Shown here: one piece after another, positions 44,971 through 55,218 of the stretch | How the letters are laid out: every line of letters starts with the position of its first letter | Position numbering within the stretch: position 1 is the first letter of the stretch | DNA from: Cricetomys ansorgei | Lineage: Eukaryota; Chordata; Mammalia; Rodentia; Nesomyidae | DNA length: 64,000 nucleotides | Direction of reading: 5' to 3' | NCBI GenBank assembly: GCA_026225945.1 | Contig: JAMJFZ010003718.1 | Location: 60,529 to 124,528 of the forward strand | Notes under the pieces: generated by a model | The model's database searches: none | Told to the model about the DNA's origin: nothing | What the model saw: the letters and a program-made list of their open reading frames with translations, nothing else | Position numbers and translations under genes: made by a program

Positions 44971-45437
44971 TGAAGGTGGTACTGGAACTCCAGGTCCTTC
45001 TTCTCTCATTTACTCCCTCATAGTCATAGGTAAGCAGCCTCCTCACCAAATACTCATACTCTGATGTACTGGGCCTCCACAGGCCCCAAAGCCCCAGGGG
45101 AAACTGAGTATACACTGAAACCTCTCAAGTTTGGAGCCCAAAGATCCATTTTTCTTCCAGAATTCATTTATCTCAAGTGCTTTGTTATAGTAATGGAAAA
45201 CTATATTCCAGGTTGCTTTTATTGAAGCCAACCCCCCCAGGATGAATTTCTGGAGAAAAAGGGAATCTTCTAATTTCTTATAGATTAACCCAACACTGAA
45301 GCCCTTTGCCAATGCCCCAGTGAGATTCTGGCTACATTCTGTGACCTTCTTTCTTCCTCTGAGGATATCATTCTCTTATCCTTGGCATCTTGTGCTATTG
45401 TGGAAGGTCATCTGATGGTTCAGGGTATGGATCACTA

Positions 45438-45592
45438 GTGTGTATATGTGTATAAATGCCTGTGTGTGTAAATGTGTGTGTGAATGCCTATGTGTGTGAA
45501 TATGTGTGAGAATGTGAGTGTATGTGAATGTATGTGTGTGTGAGAGTGTGTGTGAGAGTGTGTGTGTGTGTGTGAATGCGTGTGTGTGGTGA
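45438..45592. repeat. Imperfect GT-rich repeat with TGAATGTG variants
   Basis: About 155 bases of GTGT mixed with GAATGCC, AAATGTG and GAGAGTG interruptions, forming a higher-order pattern rather than a pure microsatellite. Confidence 0.85.
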
Positions 45593-45686
45593 TTGAGATA
45601 GACTTGGGACCTTATGCATGCTACTCAAGAAGTCATCACTTACTTATATCCCAGACCAATATCACTTCATAAAATATTTTTCATGG

Positions 45687-45870
45687 GGCTGGAGAGATGG
45701 CTTGGTGGTTAAGAGTACTGGTTACTCTTATGGAGGGCCTGGCATCCACCTGGTGGCTTGTAACCATCTGTAAGTCAAGTTTCAGGAGACCCATGCCCTC
45801 TTCTGACTTTCCATGAGAACAGGCAAAACATTCACACATTAAGTCTAAAAAATTTAAAAAACAAAAAAAC
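45687..45870 (+). mobile_element. B2 SINE
   Basis: GGGGCTGGAGAGATGGCTTG, TGGTTAAGAGTACTGG and GCCCTCTTCTGACTTTCC, with an A-rich tail. Confidence 0.9.
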
Positions 45871-46498
45871 AAGTAACATTTTTCTTGTTAGTCAAGGTTA
45901 TTTGAAATTTATTCTTGTCTTTTAAAAAGCTAACAATCTCACTCCTCTTACAAAATGAATAGCATGTTTTCTTATACTCTTGGTTGTGAGCCTAGCCTTT
46001 AGCAACTGAGCCATCATTTCAGCCCTAATAAAATGTTTTCTATTCAGTGTTTAAATCCATTTTAGTTAAAGGACTAAGTAAAGGCAAGGCTATGGTCTAT
46101 CTGTCTTGAATTACTTACAGTTAGTATGGAAAGGCAAGCAGTATGTGCCAATGAAGCAGGCAGAGTCCACGTCCTATTTTTCTGAGAGTCTCTTACCAGG
46201 GTTCTCTGTGAGTTCCCTGATCCAAGGGTAACTGGCAGCACAGGAGTCCACCCACACTGGCCCCATCTAACAGGCATGGCCACATCTTGGTGTGGCTGCT
46301 GTGGCTTTCTTCAGTAAATCACTTTTCCACATTGCCATATCAGATTCTGATTAAAAGCTTACTTTTGATAGTGTTGGTCACACCTAGGTTTGAAATCAGG
46401 GTTGGATTTCTGTCCTTTGGACAAAAGGGCACACAGGTTGAATTAATTCTCAATGTGAGAGGAAGTGACACAAACATATTTCTCAGAAACCAGGCTTC
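45871..46498. other. Unique intergenic DNA
   Basis: No gene recognised. Confidence 0.3.
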
Positions 46499-46690
46499 TG
46501 GGGCTAGAGAGATGCCTGAGGGGTTAAGAGTCCTAGATGATCTCCCAGAGGTCCTGGGTTCAATTCCCAGCACTCACATAGCAGCTCACAACTGTCTGTA
46601 ACTCCTGTTCCAGGAAATCCGACAACCACACACAGGTGTACATGCAAGAAAAACACAAATGTACATGAAATAAAAATGAATAAAACATTA
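46499..46690 (+). mobile_element. B2 SINE
   Basis: GGGGCTAGAGAGATGCCTGA, GGTCCTGGGTTCAATTCCCA and CTCACAACTGTCTGTAACTC, with an AAATAAAAATGAATAAAA tail. Confidence 0.9.
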
Positions 46691-47318
46691 AAGAAAGAAA
46701 CCAGCCTTCACAGGAGGACAGAACACACATTGAACATCTTGTGAAGCTTAAGGGGACCACTGGTGGTAGCTACTAGCTTGTGGCATCTTGCTCTAGTTAG
46801 AAAGCCAAAAGGAGCTGCAAACAGGTAAGGGCAGTGTGTGTTCTGTGAATTCTATAAAATGTGAAAGTAGCCTCAGAGGACTCACCCTTTGTAAATAAAA
46901 GAGAAAAAAAAGATATACTGAGATTGCTCTAGTAACTGCTGATCATTACTATCCATTCACTCAACATTGGTTGATCACTATGAACTGTATTAACATGAAG
47001 TATGCAAAGAAATAAGTCTTTATAAGTCTTCTTATGGTTTTTGAAAACTTGACACCTGTCTATCTCTCAAAACCTTAAGACAAAAGACTAGAATATTCTG
47101 GGCTGTGTGTAGTCCTAAGCAGAGAGGGTCCCTATCTCCTGTCTGAGCCTCCTGCTTCTCTAAGAGAAAGATGGAGATCTGGGGGCTGTTGAGATAAAAG
47201 AGTAGGTAGGCATAGGCAATGTGCTTGCTTTGTTCCCTCCATTCGGGTCTACTCACTGTTTGGTAACCATGGTTATCTTTCTGAAAACCTTCAGTGGTAG
47301 CACCCTCTACATAGCAAG
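46691..47318. other. Unique intergenic DNA
   Basis: No gene recognised. Confidence 0.3.
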
Positions 47319-47600
47319 GGTCTTAGTTTGCTTTTGGTTCTCTTAACAAAATAGCCTAAACAGGGTAATTTATCAAGATAGAGTACCTCATGTTGCAAGA
47401 GTAACAAGGCAGCATCACACAATGAAGCAGAGTAAATCTTTTCTTCCTTGCCTTGTAAAGTCACTAATGCCAACCTGAGACCCCACCCTCATGTCCTCAT
47501 CTAATTCTATTTACTTCCTGAGTCCCTTCTAAGTCCCATTAACACATGAATGTGGGGGCCATTGTTTCCAGCACATGGGCTTTTGGGTAAACTTCAACTT
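47319..47600 (-). mobile_element. Old mammalian MaLR (MLT/MST-like) LTR remnant, minus strand
   Basis: GGGTCTTAGTTTGCTTTTGG, CCTAAACAGGGTAATTTATC and CTTCCTGAGTCCCTTCTAAG follow the order of a reversed, strongly diverged MaLR LTR. Family assignment is from general resemblance only. Confidence 0.4.
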
Positions 47601-47839
47601 AGCAGTAAGGACCAAACAAACATTCACCATATGGTGAATATGTTATGATTTACTGACCACCTGGTAATTTTGCAACTACACAATTCTCCAATGCCTGTGA
47701 AAGCAGCCATAGCACACTGAGTGGACAGGTATGGCTGTGCTCCAATAAAATGTCATTTACAAATATAGATAGTGGGCTGTAGCTTTTTCATTCTGGTATA
47801 CAGAACACTTAAAAACCAAACAAACAAACAAAAAAAGCA

Positions 47840-49040
47840 GATTACAGCCCCAACCAGCAGGCAACTAGCTTGCAGAACACTTGGTTCTGATCTCAAAACC
47901 ACTCCTCCATATCCCCTCCCCACTCTCCTCCAACCCTGCCATCACAGCTCACAAGACTTGTGGACAACCCCCAGTACTAACACACCCCAGATCAGCTGAA
48001 GAACCATCCCCCAGCACCATCACAGCACACTCCATTGGAAGAACTATCTCAGATCAAGCCAACCAGCCAAAAGAACAGCACAGGCCAGGACAGCCAGCCA
48101 GAAGAATAGTACAGGCCAGGACAGTCAGTCAGAAGAACAGTACAGGCCAGGACAGTCAGTCAGAAGAACAGTACAGGCCAGGACAGTCAGCTAGAAGAAC
48201 AATGCAAGCCAGGACAGCCAGCCAAAAGAACAGTACAGGCCTGGACAGTCAGCCAGAAGAACAGTGCAGGCCAGGACAGCCAGCCAGAAGAACAGTACAG
48301 ACCAGGACAGTCAGCCAGAAGAATAGCACAGGCCAGGACAGTCAGTCAAAAGAACATTAGCCAAGTCCCAGCCCCCAACCCAGGCAGAGAGTTCTTACTG
48401 GACCAGAGGCCAAGTAAGGCCACCAGAGCTTCAGCTCTAAACTTAGGCAGAAACCCCCAGCTCATCAAGAATCCATAAAGTACAGAAGACCAGAGAAGAA
48501 ACAAAGAAATAAAGGGGAAAAAAGAAAACAATTAAAGGAAATAATCAAAACTGTTCAAGGCTTGAAAATGGAAATAGAAACCATTAAAAAGCACAAACCA
48601 AGGGAATTTTGGAAATGAAAAATCTAGAAGAGTTATCAGGAACTACTGAAGCAAGCTACAGCAACCAAACACAAGAGATGGAAGAGAGAATCTCAGGAAC
48701 TGAAGATTCTATAAAAGAAATAGAGACATTGGTAAAACAAAATGTTAAATTCAAAAAATTCTTAACACAAAACATCTAGGAAATCTAAGACACTATGAAA
48801 AGACCAAACCTAAGAATAATAGAAATAGAGTAAAGAGAAGAATCCCTCCTCAAAGGCACAGAAAATATTTTCAACAGCAACATAGAAGAAAATTTTTCAA
48901 ACCTAAAGAAGAAGATGCCTATCAAGGTAAAAGAAGCATACAAAGCACCAAATAGACTGGGGCTGAAAAGAAAGTCCCCTCACTGCGTAATAATCAAAAC
49001 ACTAAACATACAGAACAAAGAAAGACTATTAAAAGCTGCG
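47840..49040 (+). mobile_element. L1 retrotransposon, 5' region and decayed ORF1
   Basis: From about 48530 the translation carries L1 ORF1-like coiled-coil words (MEIETIKKHK, EMEERISGTEDSIKEIE) and then LRIIEIE, ENIFNS and NFSNLKKKMPIKVKEAYKAP, close to the RRM part of rodent ORF1p. In-frame stops (for example in AACATCTAGG) show it is dead. The A/C-rich sequence before it (47840-48050) with no recognisable 5' UTR monomer leads into the 31-bp minisatellite. The copy breaks off near 49040 at an insertion and resumes at about 50768. L1 ORF1p is an RNA-binding chaperone needed for retrotransposition. Confidence 0.8.
48050..48359 (+). repeat. 31-bp minisatellite, about 10 copies, next to L1 ORF1
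   Basis: The unit (CAGGCCAGGACAGTCAGTCA followed by 11 bases ending ACAGTA) repeats at 48081, 48112, 48143, 48174, 48205, 48236, 48267, 48298 and 48329, with a diverged copy before them at 48050. Copies differ by 1-5 bases, mostly GTC/GCC and AGTC/AGCC swaps. As 31 is not a multiple of three, translation cycles through all three frames and repeats every 31 residues. The unit has no stop in any plus-strand frame, so the array is open although it is probably not coding. Rodent L1 ORF1 is known to have a length-polymorphic repeat region. Confidence 0.9.
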
Positions 49041-49671
49041 ACAGCCTAGATCAAACGTGGAAGTGTAAGCAAACAGTAGACAAGGATTCCAGTTGCTGTA
49101 ATGCCAGAAGATCATGGTCCCTTGGCTCTTCTTCATCTTTTCAAGTGTATAGCTGTGAAAAATCTTATAGAAATGGTGCTCACACTTCTCGTTAATAAAA
49201 CTAGCCCCTGAGCCAGCCACTGCTGGCTGGAATGGGACACAGCCATTCTATTCAAAAGTAAATTGCAATCACCTCTGGACTTCCAAGTCCTGGCATGCTG
49301 AGAGATACCCAGGTTTATTGCAAGTGCATCATAAAAACTATTCCTAGAGTAAATGCTGATTTTTCCCAGGAAGAGATAAGCCTTAATAGATAGAAGCTAA
49401 AGGAACCTAGACAGAGATAGTTAGCACACCTGAAGGAACAGATAGTTCCTTAACTTGCCCCCCAGTTAATGAAGGATACAGCAGGCCTGCACTGACCTAA
49501 AAGTAAACTTTCCCAGGATTTAAAAAGAAAGATTTCTAAACCAATAACAAACAACAGATAGGATCAGAAATTTATAGCTGTGACCCAGAAAAAATAAATA
49601 CGTTCCAAGAAACTAAAAAACAAAATAAAACTTTCCTCTGGTGCCTTCATGTCCTTGTCCTATTTGATCTA

Positions 49672-50213
49672 TGTTGGTCTCTGTCTCGGGGTTCCCGCAG
49701 CAGTCTGACCCTGTTCCCTGGCCAGGGGAAGGGGGTTCAGACCTACGCGGCAAGAGGTGCGGGCCCTAAGTAGGGGTTCGGTGACTTCTCGAGAAACTGC
49801 CCACTCGTGGACCTGAGAAATAACAGGGTGCAAAGAACGCCTCAGAAGCCGCGTTTGATGAACACAATACTCCACTTTATTAGTAGCCTTTTCCCTGTAT
49901 AAGTAACTTTCCCAGAGAAGGCGGGGTCCCGCTATCAGGCAGAGAAGCCTAATTAGCATAGGGCAGGGCGGAACCATCAAAGGCGGGAGAGAGAAGTATC
50001 TATCCAATGAATGGATCCAGTTACAATACAGGCAAACATGTCCCTTTAGCTTCCATGAAGCAAGCAAGTTATAACTAATATTTTGGCTAGGCACCTTCCT
50101 GGACTAAGAGAGGAGAAGGTTGCCAAGCGTCTCTTCCTGCTTCACCTTTCCAGGGAGCAAGGGCACTTTCCAGCCTCAACTTCTACTGCTCTTCAGCCCC
50201 CAGGGGTCCCACA
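49672..50213 (-). mobile_element. Solo LTR of an ERV2/ERVK-type endogenous retrovirus, minus strand
   Basis: Read on the minus strand this 542-bp unit starts TGTGGGACCCCTGGGGGCTG and ends GAGACAGAGACCAACA (TG...CA). An AATAAA signal sits at about 49878-49884, and GC-richer R/U5-like sequence follows it. It is flanked by GATCTA (49666-49671) and GACCTA (50214-50219), a 6-bp duplication with one mismatch, as is typical of ERV2-class elements. No internal viral region is left. Open frames across it are not genes. Confidence 0.8.
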
Positions 50214-50583
50214 GACCTAGGTAATTGGAAGTTTCCTAGGAAATTCGGCCAGCATGACATCCAGCAGTCCCTAATTGTGTCATGCCATATGGTTTCTGAT
50301 GATAATTACAAAATTTAAAGCTTGCAGCTACAGAAGAAAGGACACCACTTATCTACACTGGCTCCTTCTGAGATGTGCCTGACACCTGCATACCAAACCT
50401 ACATTTGCTATTTAAGTGGCAGAAAAATTCTTTGCCTCCATGCAGTCTTGGTGTGACTTCTCCCTGGCAATGAGTGCTTTGTCAGTTCCATACTAAAAGT
50501 GCTTAAAGCGTGTCATTTTTCTCTAAAAGGCGTGTTCTTTGCATGTCATTCTGAAAGCACAATTGTGCGTGTCAGTGGGTCCC

Positions 50584-50680
50584 AGAAAGAGCAAACATCT
50601 GTGTTTCCTTGTCATAGAAAGAGCAAACATCTATGTTTGCTTGTCATAGAAAGAACAAGTGCCATTTGCTTATTTGTCAT
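50584..50680. repeat. Three tandem copies of a 32-33 bp unit
   Basis: Units start at 50584, 50616 and 50648, each beginning AGAAAGA and ending TTGTCAT. Copies 1 and 2 differ by about 2 bases. Nearby TGTCAT words at 50511-50552 suggest older, more diverged copies upstream. Confidence 0.85.
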
Positions 50681-50767
50681 TACACTGTACACCCTGTTTC
50701 ATGGAGTTTTCATGAACCTATTGTGGACAGAAGCTGGACATCCCTCAGTTCCTGCAAAAATTTGCAA

Positions 50768-51320
50768 GAGAAAAAGAGTAAGTAACATATAAAAGTAAAC
50801 ATATAAGAATTACATCAGACTTCTCAGTGGAGACTCTAAAAGCCAGAAGGGCCTGGACAGATGTCCTGTAGACTCTTAAGAGATCAGAGATGCCAGTCCA
50901 GACTACTGTATCAAGCAAAACTCTCAATTACCATAGATGGAGAAAACATTCAATGAATGTTTTCATTTGAATTTGAATCCAAATTCAAACAAAATTTATC
51001 TACAAACTCAGCCTTACGGAAGGTACTAGAAGGAAAACTCTAACCTAAGGAGGCTAACTATATCCATGAAACACAGGAAATAAATATCGTCACCCCATCA
51101 AAATCAAAAGATGGGAGACACAAACACTAACACAGGTGCACACACACATGAACACAACCAACAACAACCACAAATAGGAGGACCTAACAATCATTGGCCA
51201 TTCACATCTCTCAACATCAATGGTCTCAATTCCCCAATAAAAAGACCTAACAGAATGGATGCTAAACAGGATGGGATAATAAACTGGCAGGCCCCTTCAA
51301 GTGTAATGGCACAAAAGTAA
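50768..51320 (+). mobile_element. L1 retrotransposon, end of ORF1 and start of ORF2
   Basis: Continues the L1 split at 49040: AAGTAACATATAAAAGTAAA, ACCATAGATGG and other ORF1 C-terminal DNA words, then the ORF1-ORF2 spacer. At about 51111-51320 comes an ORF2 N-terminus with the endonuclease start motif SLNINGLNSPIKR. ORF2 stops at 51320, only about 70 residues in, so endonuclease and reverse transcriptase are missing. Dead copy. Confidence 0.85.
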
Positions 51321-51655
51321 AAAACAACAGAGAGGTCCTGAGAGTGTTTTAATAAAAGGAGAGAAAGAACTTGATGTGTATAAAATTCAAGATATATAAT
51401 TTACTTTTTCATCACGCTTTTTGTTCACTGGCTATGTCCTACCACTAAAATATAAGGTACTTGAAAGTGGGGAATTTTCTTTACACTGGAAATTACGTAA
51501 CACATTACACAGTACCTGGCACATGGCTACATCAATGCATATTTGTTTAATTACTAAATGTAATGAGTTGGGTGGTTTTTTTCAGAGTATAATTGCAGAG
51601 GTATGGAAATTTTCATCCTCAAAAGTTATAGTCAGGACTGTAAAATAAAAGTCAA
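51321..51655. other. Unique intergenic DNA
   Basis: No gene recognised. Confidence 0.3.
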
Positions 51656-52265
51656 TGCTGGATGAAGGCACAGTGGTTAAGAGTACTGGCTGCTCTTCCA
51701 GAGGACCCAGGTTCAATTCCCAGCACTTAAGTGGTAGAATACAGCTGTGCTGGATAGTTTTATGTCAACTTGATAAGCTAGAATTATCTGAAAGGATGGA
51801 ACGTCAATTGAAAAAAATACCTCCATATGATCCAACTGTAGGGCATTTTCTTAATTAGTGATTGATGTGGGAGGGCCCAACCTATTGTGGGTGGTGCCAC
51901 CCCTAGGCTGGTGGTCCTGAGATCTATAGGATAGCAGGCTGAGCAAGCTATGAGGAGAAAGCCAGAAAGCAGCACCCACCAATGCCTCTGCATCAGCTCC
52001 TGCCTCCAGGTCCCTGATCTGTTTGAGTTCCTCTTCCGACTTCCTTCGATGGCGAACAGTGCTATGGAAGCATAGCCCAAACAACTTAGCTTCGGTCAGA
52101 GTGTTTTATCACAGCAATAGTAACCCTAACTAGGACAATGAATCTGTGACTCCAGTTCCAGGGGATCCCGTATACTCTTCTGGTTGCCATGAGTACCAGA
52201 CATGCACATGATGTGTAGACATACATAGACATACATAAAGTTATCGTATCCAGCCATAAGCACTA
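51656..52265 (+). mobile_element. B2 SINE interrupted by an MT LTR
   Basis: B2 5' part 51656-51745 (AAGAGTACTGGCTGCTCTTC; GGTTCAATTCCCAGCAC). 3' part 52138-52265 (TGACTCCAGTTCCAGGGGAT). The insert between them is listed separately. Confidence 0.85.
51746..52137 (+). mobile_element. Solo MT-type MaLR LTR inside a B2
   Basis: Starts TGTGCTGGATAGTTTTATGT and ends CAATAGTAACCCTAACTAGG plus ACA. It has GGGCATTTTCTTAATTAGTG, GGGTGGTGCCACCCCTAGGC and GCATCAGCTCCTGCCTCCAG. The 5-bp duplication is not obvious. Open frames inside are not genes. Confidence 0.95.
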
Positions 52266-52269
52266 TTTT

Positions 52270-52472
52270 AAAAGTTAATTTTATTTTCAATGTGGGGGGA
52301 GGGGTATGCACGAGTGCAAGTGTCTCTGCATACTGGAAAAGGGTGTTGGATACCCTGGAGCTGGAGTTACAAGTGGTCATGAGGTGCTTACTGTGGATGC
52401 TGGAACCAGACTCAGCTACTCTGAAAGAGCAGTATGGACTCTTAACAGCCGGGCCATTTCTCCAACCTCAAG
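52270..52472 (-). mobile_element. B3-type SINE, minus strand
   Basis: GTGCAAGTGTCTCTGCATAC, CCTGGAGCTGGAGTTACAAG and CTTAACAGCCGGGCCATTTC. Confidence 0.75.
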
Positions 52473-53800
52473 GCAGGAGTTTTTTTTAAACAGAAATATG
52501 TAAGTCAAATAGAACATGACTTTCAAAAGAAAATCTCTCACCAAAAGTGTGCCATTCAAATAATTCTAAACACCCTATCGCAAACACTTTTTATATTTGC
52601 GAATATTGACACCTGAAACAAAGGCTTTGCACTTTTAGGAAACAAATTATATAATTCACATCTCGACAGCAGGTAACAGAAGAAGAAAATACATCCACAA
52701 TGAAATTATTTCTCATGTACACATTTAAACCCTAGTATTTAGAAATTCAAGAAAAAAAATTGAAACAGGGTCTGACTCTGTAGCTCAGGCTGCTCTCAAG
52801 CCTCAGCTCCCCAGATGCTGGGTTTACAAGCATCTATCATTATGCCTGACTTAAACATTCATTTTAACAAGACAAATACACATTGAAGATCTTTCCATTT
52901 AGTGTAAGAACTTATTTCCCTAACTAATTTGTTCTTAGTGACAGGAAATATCTGTCTTCAAACAAAACGTAGCTCCAAACCAGAAGCCCATTCCAATATT
53001 GCTATAAAGTCTGCACTCGGAGATTTGAGCCAGCTAATTGAGGTTTGTTCTATAGCTGGACATAAATATCAGGTATATAATTTGCCTGCAATGAAAGTGC
53101 ATACATTTAAAGCCTTGGTACCTTTTCCTGGGTTTGGACCAGTAAAACCCACATCGTTCCCCCCAAGTGGTCATGACTTACTCTTTTGTCTTTTTCAGTC
53201 CCAATGGGCTCACAGCAAAATACTGCAACCAGTTTGTCTTTAGAATGCATCACACTCCTCACAAACACTCTCACCCCTCAGAAGAGTTTAAGACAGGTTT
53301 GTGCAGTGCTGTGGGGCAGGGAGCTCAGAGCTCACACTAGTGGATTTCCTTCTGCTGCCTCTCAGCCCTAGTCTCTGGAAGCCCTTCCCAGTAGGAATTG
53401 AGTTTTCCTTCTTCCTTGTCCCCCAAGAGCTTCTGCAGACTGAGCATCTTAGATGCTAAATTAAGAAGGGTACTCCATCACAATGCCTTCTGCTTCTAGC
53501 TTTGATGGCATAGTAGAGAAGATTTGGTGTCAAGAACATAACAAATTAGCCTGTTGCTGTTGTCTCCACTTTCAGAATTGGTTAGTCCCTCCCTGTAATC
53601 TTGGGGACAGTGAGACACCTTTTATCTCAATAGCACCTGCGCATCCAAGAATATATATTGAGTTTGGGACCACGTGCCACTTGTAGACATTGGGGATAGA
53701 GCTGTAAGTCAGAAAATCTCCCTTCTCTCAAGAAATCATATTTTAGAAGAATCATACAGTGGTGGGACTATGAAGAGAAGAGAATTAAATCAGGACCAAT
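52473..53800. other. Mostly unique intergenic DNA
   Basis: A B1/B4 minus fragment lies at about 52755-52850 (GAAACAGGGTCTGACTCTGT). The rest holds no exon that I can support, and repeat content is low from 52860 to 53800. Confidence 0.35.
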
Positions 53801-53975
53801 ATGGGCTGGTGAGAAGGGTCAGAAAGTAGAGGCACTTGCTGCCTGATGACCTGAGTTCAGCACTCAGAACCCACATGGCAGGAGAGAAACTGTCCCCCAA
53901 GTTGTCCTCTGACAATCACCATGCCCTGTGGTATGTGGTACGCGACACACACACACACAGGTTACAAATGAATGT
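53801..53975 (+). mobile_element. tRNA-derived SINE (B3-type)
   Basis: GGGCTGGTGAGAAGGGTCAG, GATGACCTGAGTTCAGCACT, CAAGTTGTCCTCTGACAATC and a short CA tract. Confidence 0.8.
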
Positions 53976-54339
53976 AATTTAAAAAGAAAAAATGATACAT
54001 TGACAGAAGATGGCTCGGTTACTGCTTAGACAGGTCAGTGGACTTTTATTTGAAGAGGTGATGTCAGCTGAACCGTGAATGACACGCTAGATATCAGTTC
54101 CCCTTGAGATGTTAAAGTGCTATTACTCCGATGGAAGAGCCATTGTCAGGAAACTCCTGCCTCAATATAATATTTAAAACCGGTTCAGCCAGCAGTTCCG
54201 TTCCCTCATTCTCTTGGCTCCCCTTCCTTCCGGGTTCACTTTCCTATACCAAGAAGACAGCAAGACTCTCATTGGTGGAAGATTCCAGCCCCACCCACCC
54301 GTTCACCACACCGGATCCTAAAATCCTTGCCTTGTAAAT

Positions 54340-54413
54340 AAAGGAGAGGCGAGAGTGGGCGTGGCATCGGAGGTGACGTTTCCGGAAGCTCCGACAGTCA
54401 TCCTTCACGAAAG
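54340..54413 (+). promoter_or_regulatory. CpG-rich promoter and non-coding exon 1 of the Stambp locus
   Basis: GC and CpG content rise sharply here and stay high to about 54600. A CRE-like TGACGTTT (54374-54381) abuts an ETS-type CCGGAAG (54382-54388), a common TATA-less housekeeping arrangement. A donor AAAG|GTGGGA at 54413/54414 gives a short untranslated exon 1. Coding starts in exon 2, 1.8 kb downstream. The start site itself is inferred; exon 1 probably begins within 54370-54395. Confidence 0.55.
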
Positions 54414-54420
54414 GTGGGAA

Positions 54421-55184
54421 GGGTCCCAGGGATTCTGCCGGACGGGGGACCCTGGCGCGGTGGCACCCCGCGGGGAGAGGCCGTGAGTGTGGGGTCCACG
54501 TGCCCGGCGGAGGCCCGCCGCGCGCGAGTTCCGGGATGGCCGGGTGCGCAGGGCTGGCTCCTGACCAGCCAGGCCCGGTCTCAACACTCCTTGCATTTTC
54601 GAGAAACCTGAGTGCCTTCTGAAAGGGTGCTGCCAGCAGTTCCAGCTGGGTCCCTCTCCTATGCATACGCTCCTCTGCTCCTGCAGTTTCCTTTCGCCTC
54701 CTCCAGAGCCCCTCTTGGTCTTCTCTTCGTTGTAGACACTGCCTTTTCTCTGTAAGGTTGCTGACCCCCATGTTGCCCTGAGCTATTCGGGTCAACATGG
54801 GGCTTTTGGAGGAAGGTCACTTCTCTATCCACAAGTTGCCTCTCCCAAGAGATGCAGAGATGCCCAGCATCCTATTCCAGTGAGCTCTGCTGAGCTGTAC
54901 CCAGTTCAGTAGTTAGGAACTTGGGCGGTTTTACACTCGCAATTTCCCCACATTCCTAGCAGCCCTCAGCTTTTGCTTGGGGAGTGGCGGAGGGAGGTTT
55001 AATGGGAAAAGTTCATGGAGGAAATGCAACCCAAAGGTTGAGGAAAGCTAAAGTAAAATTGTCCTAAAGAAAATACTCTCTGAGGAGAGAGAGGTCAGAA
55101 AGACAATGGCTGAAGAAATGAATGATACTGTAACATATAGTTCCCGGACAAATGGTAACCCTGACTGAGGAGGAAGGTACGGAG

Positions 55185-55218
<34 letters not shown>

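Larger units (their letters stand above)
49041..50767. mobile_element. Unidentified insertion splitting the L1
   Basis: This 1.7-kb block interrupts L1 ORF1: the left flank ends TTAAAAGCTGCGAC and the right flank resumes GCAAGAGAAAAAGAGTAAG, with a possible short duplication (CTGCGA / TTGCAAG). It contains AATAAA signals (for example 49193 and 49591), a solo LTR at 49672-50213 and a 3-copy 32-bp repeat at 50584-50680. I recognise no coding domain. An LTR element of an unfamiliar rodent family is one option. Confidence 0.45.

Noticed and set aside
48050..48359. CRISPR-like array
   Set aside because: The 31-bp units abut directly with no spacers, and the genome is a rodent; it is a minisatellite.
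47881..48360. 159-residue Gln/Ser/Arg-rich protein as a new gene
   Set aside because: It is open only because the 31-bp unit lacks stops in three frames, and it sits in a dead L1.
49669..50094. 141-residue minus-strand frame near 49.9 kb as a retroviral gene
   Set aside because: It lies within the solo LTR, shows no viral protein motif and has no internal region beside it.
54244..54798. 184-residue minus-strand open frame at the Stambp CpG island
   Set aside because: Composition follows GC-rich promoter DNA; no domain and no splice or promoter context on that strand.
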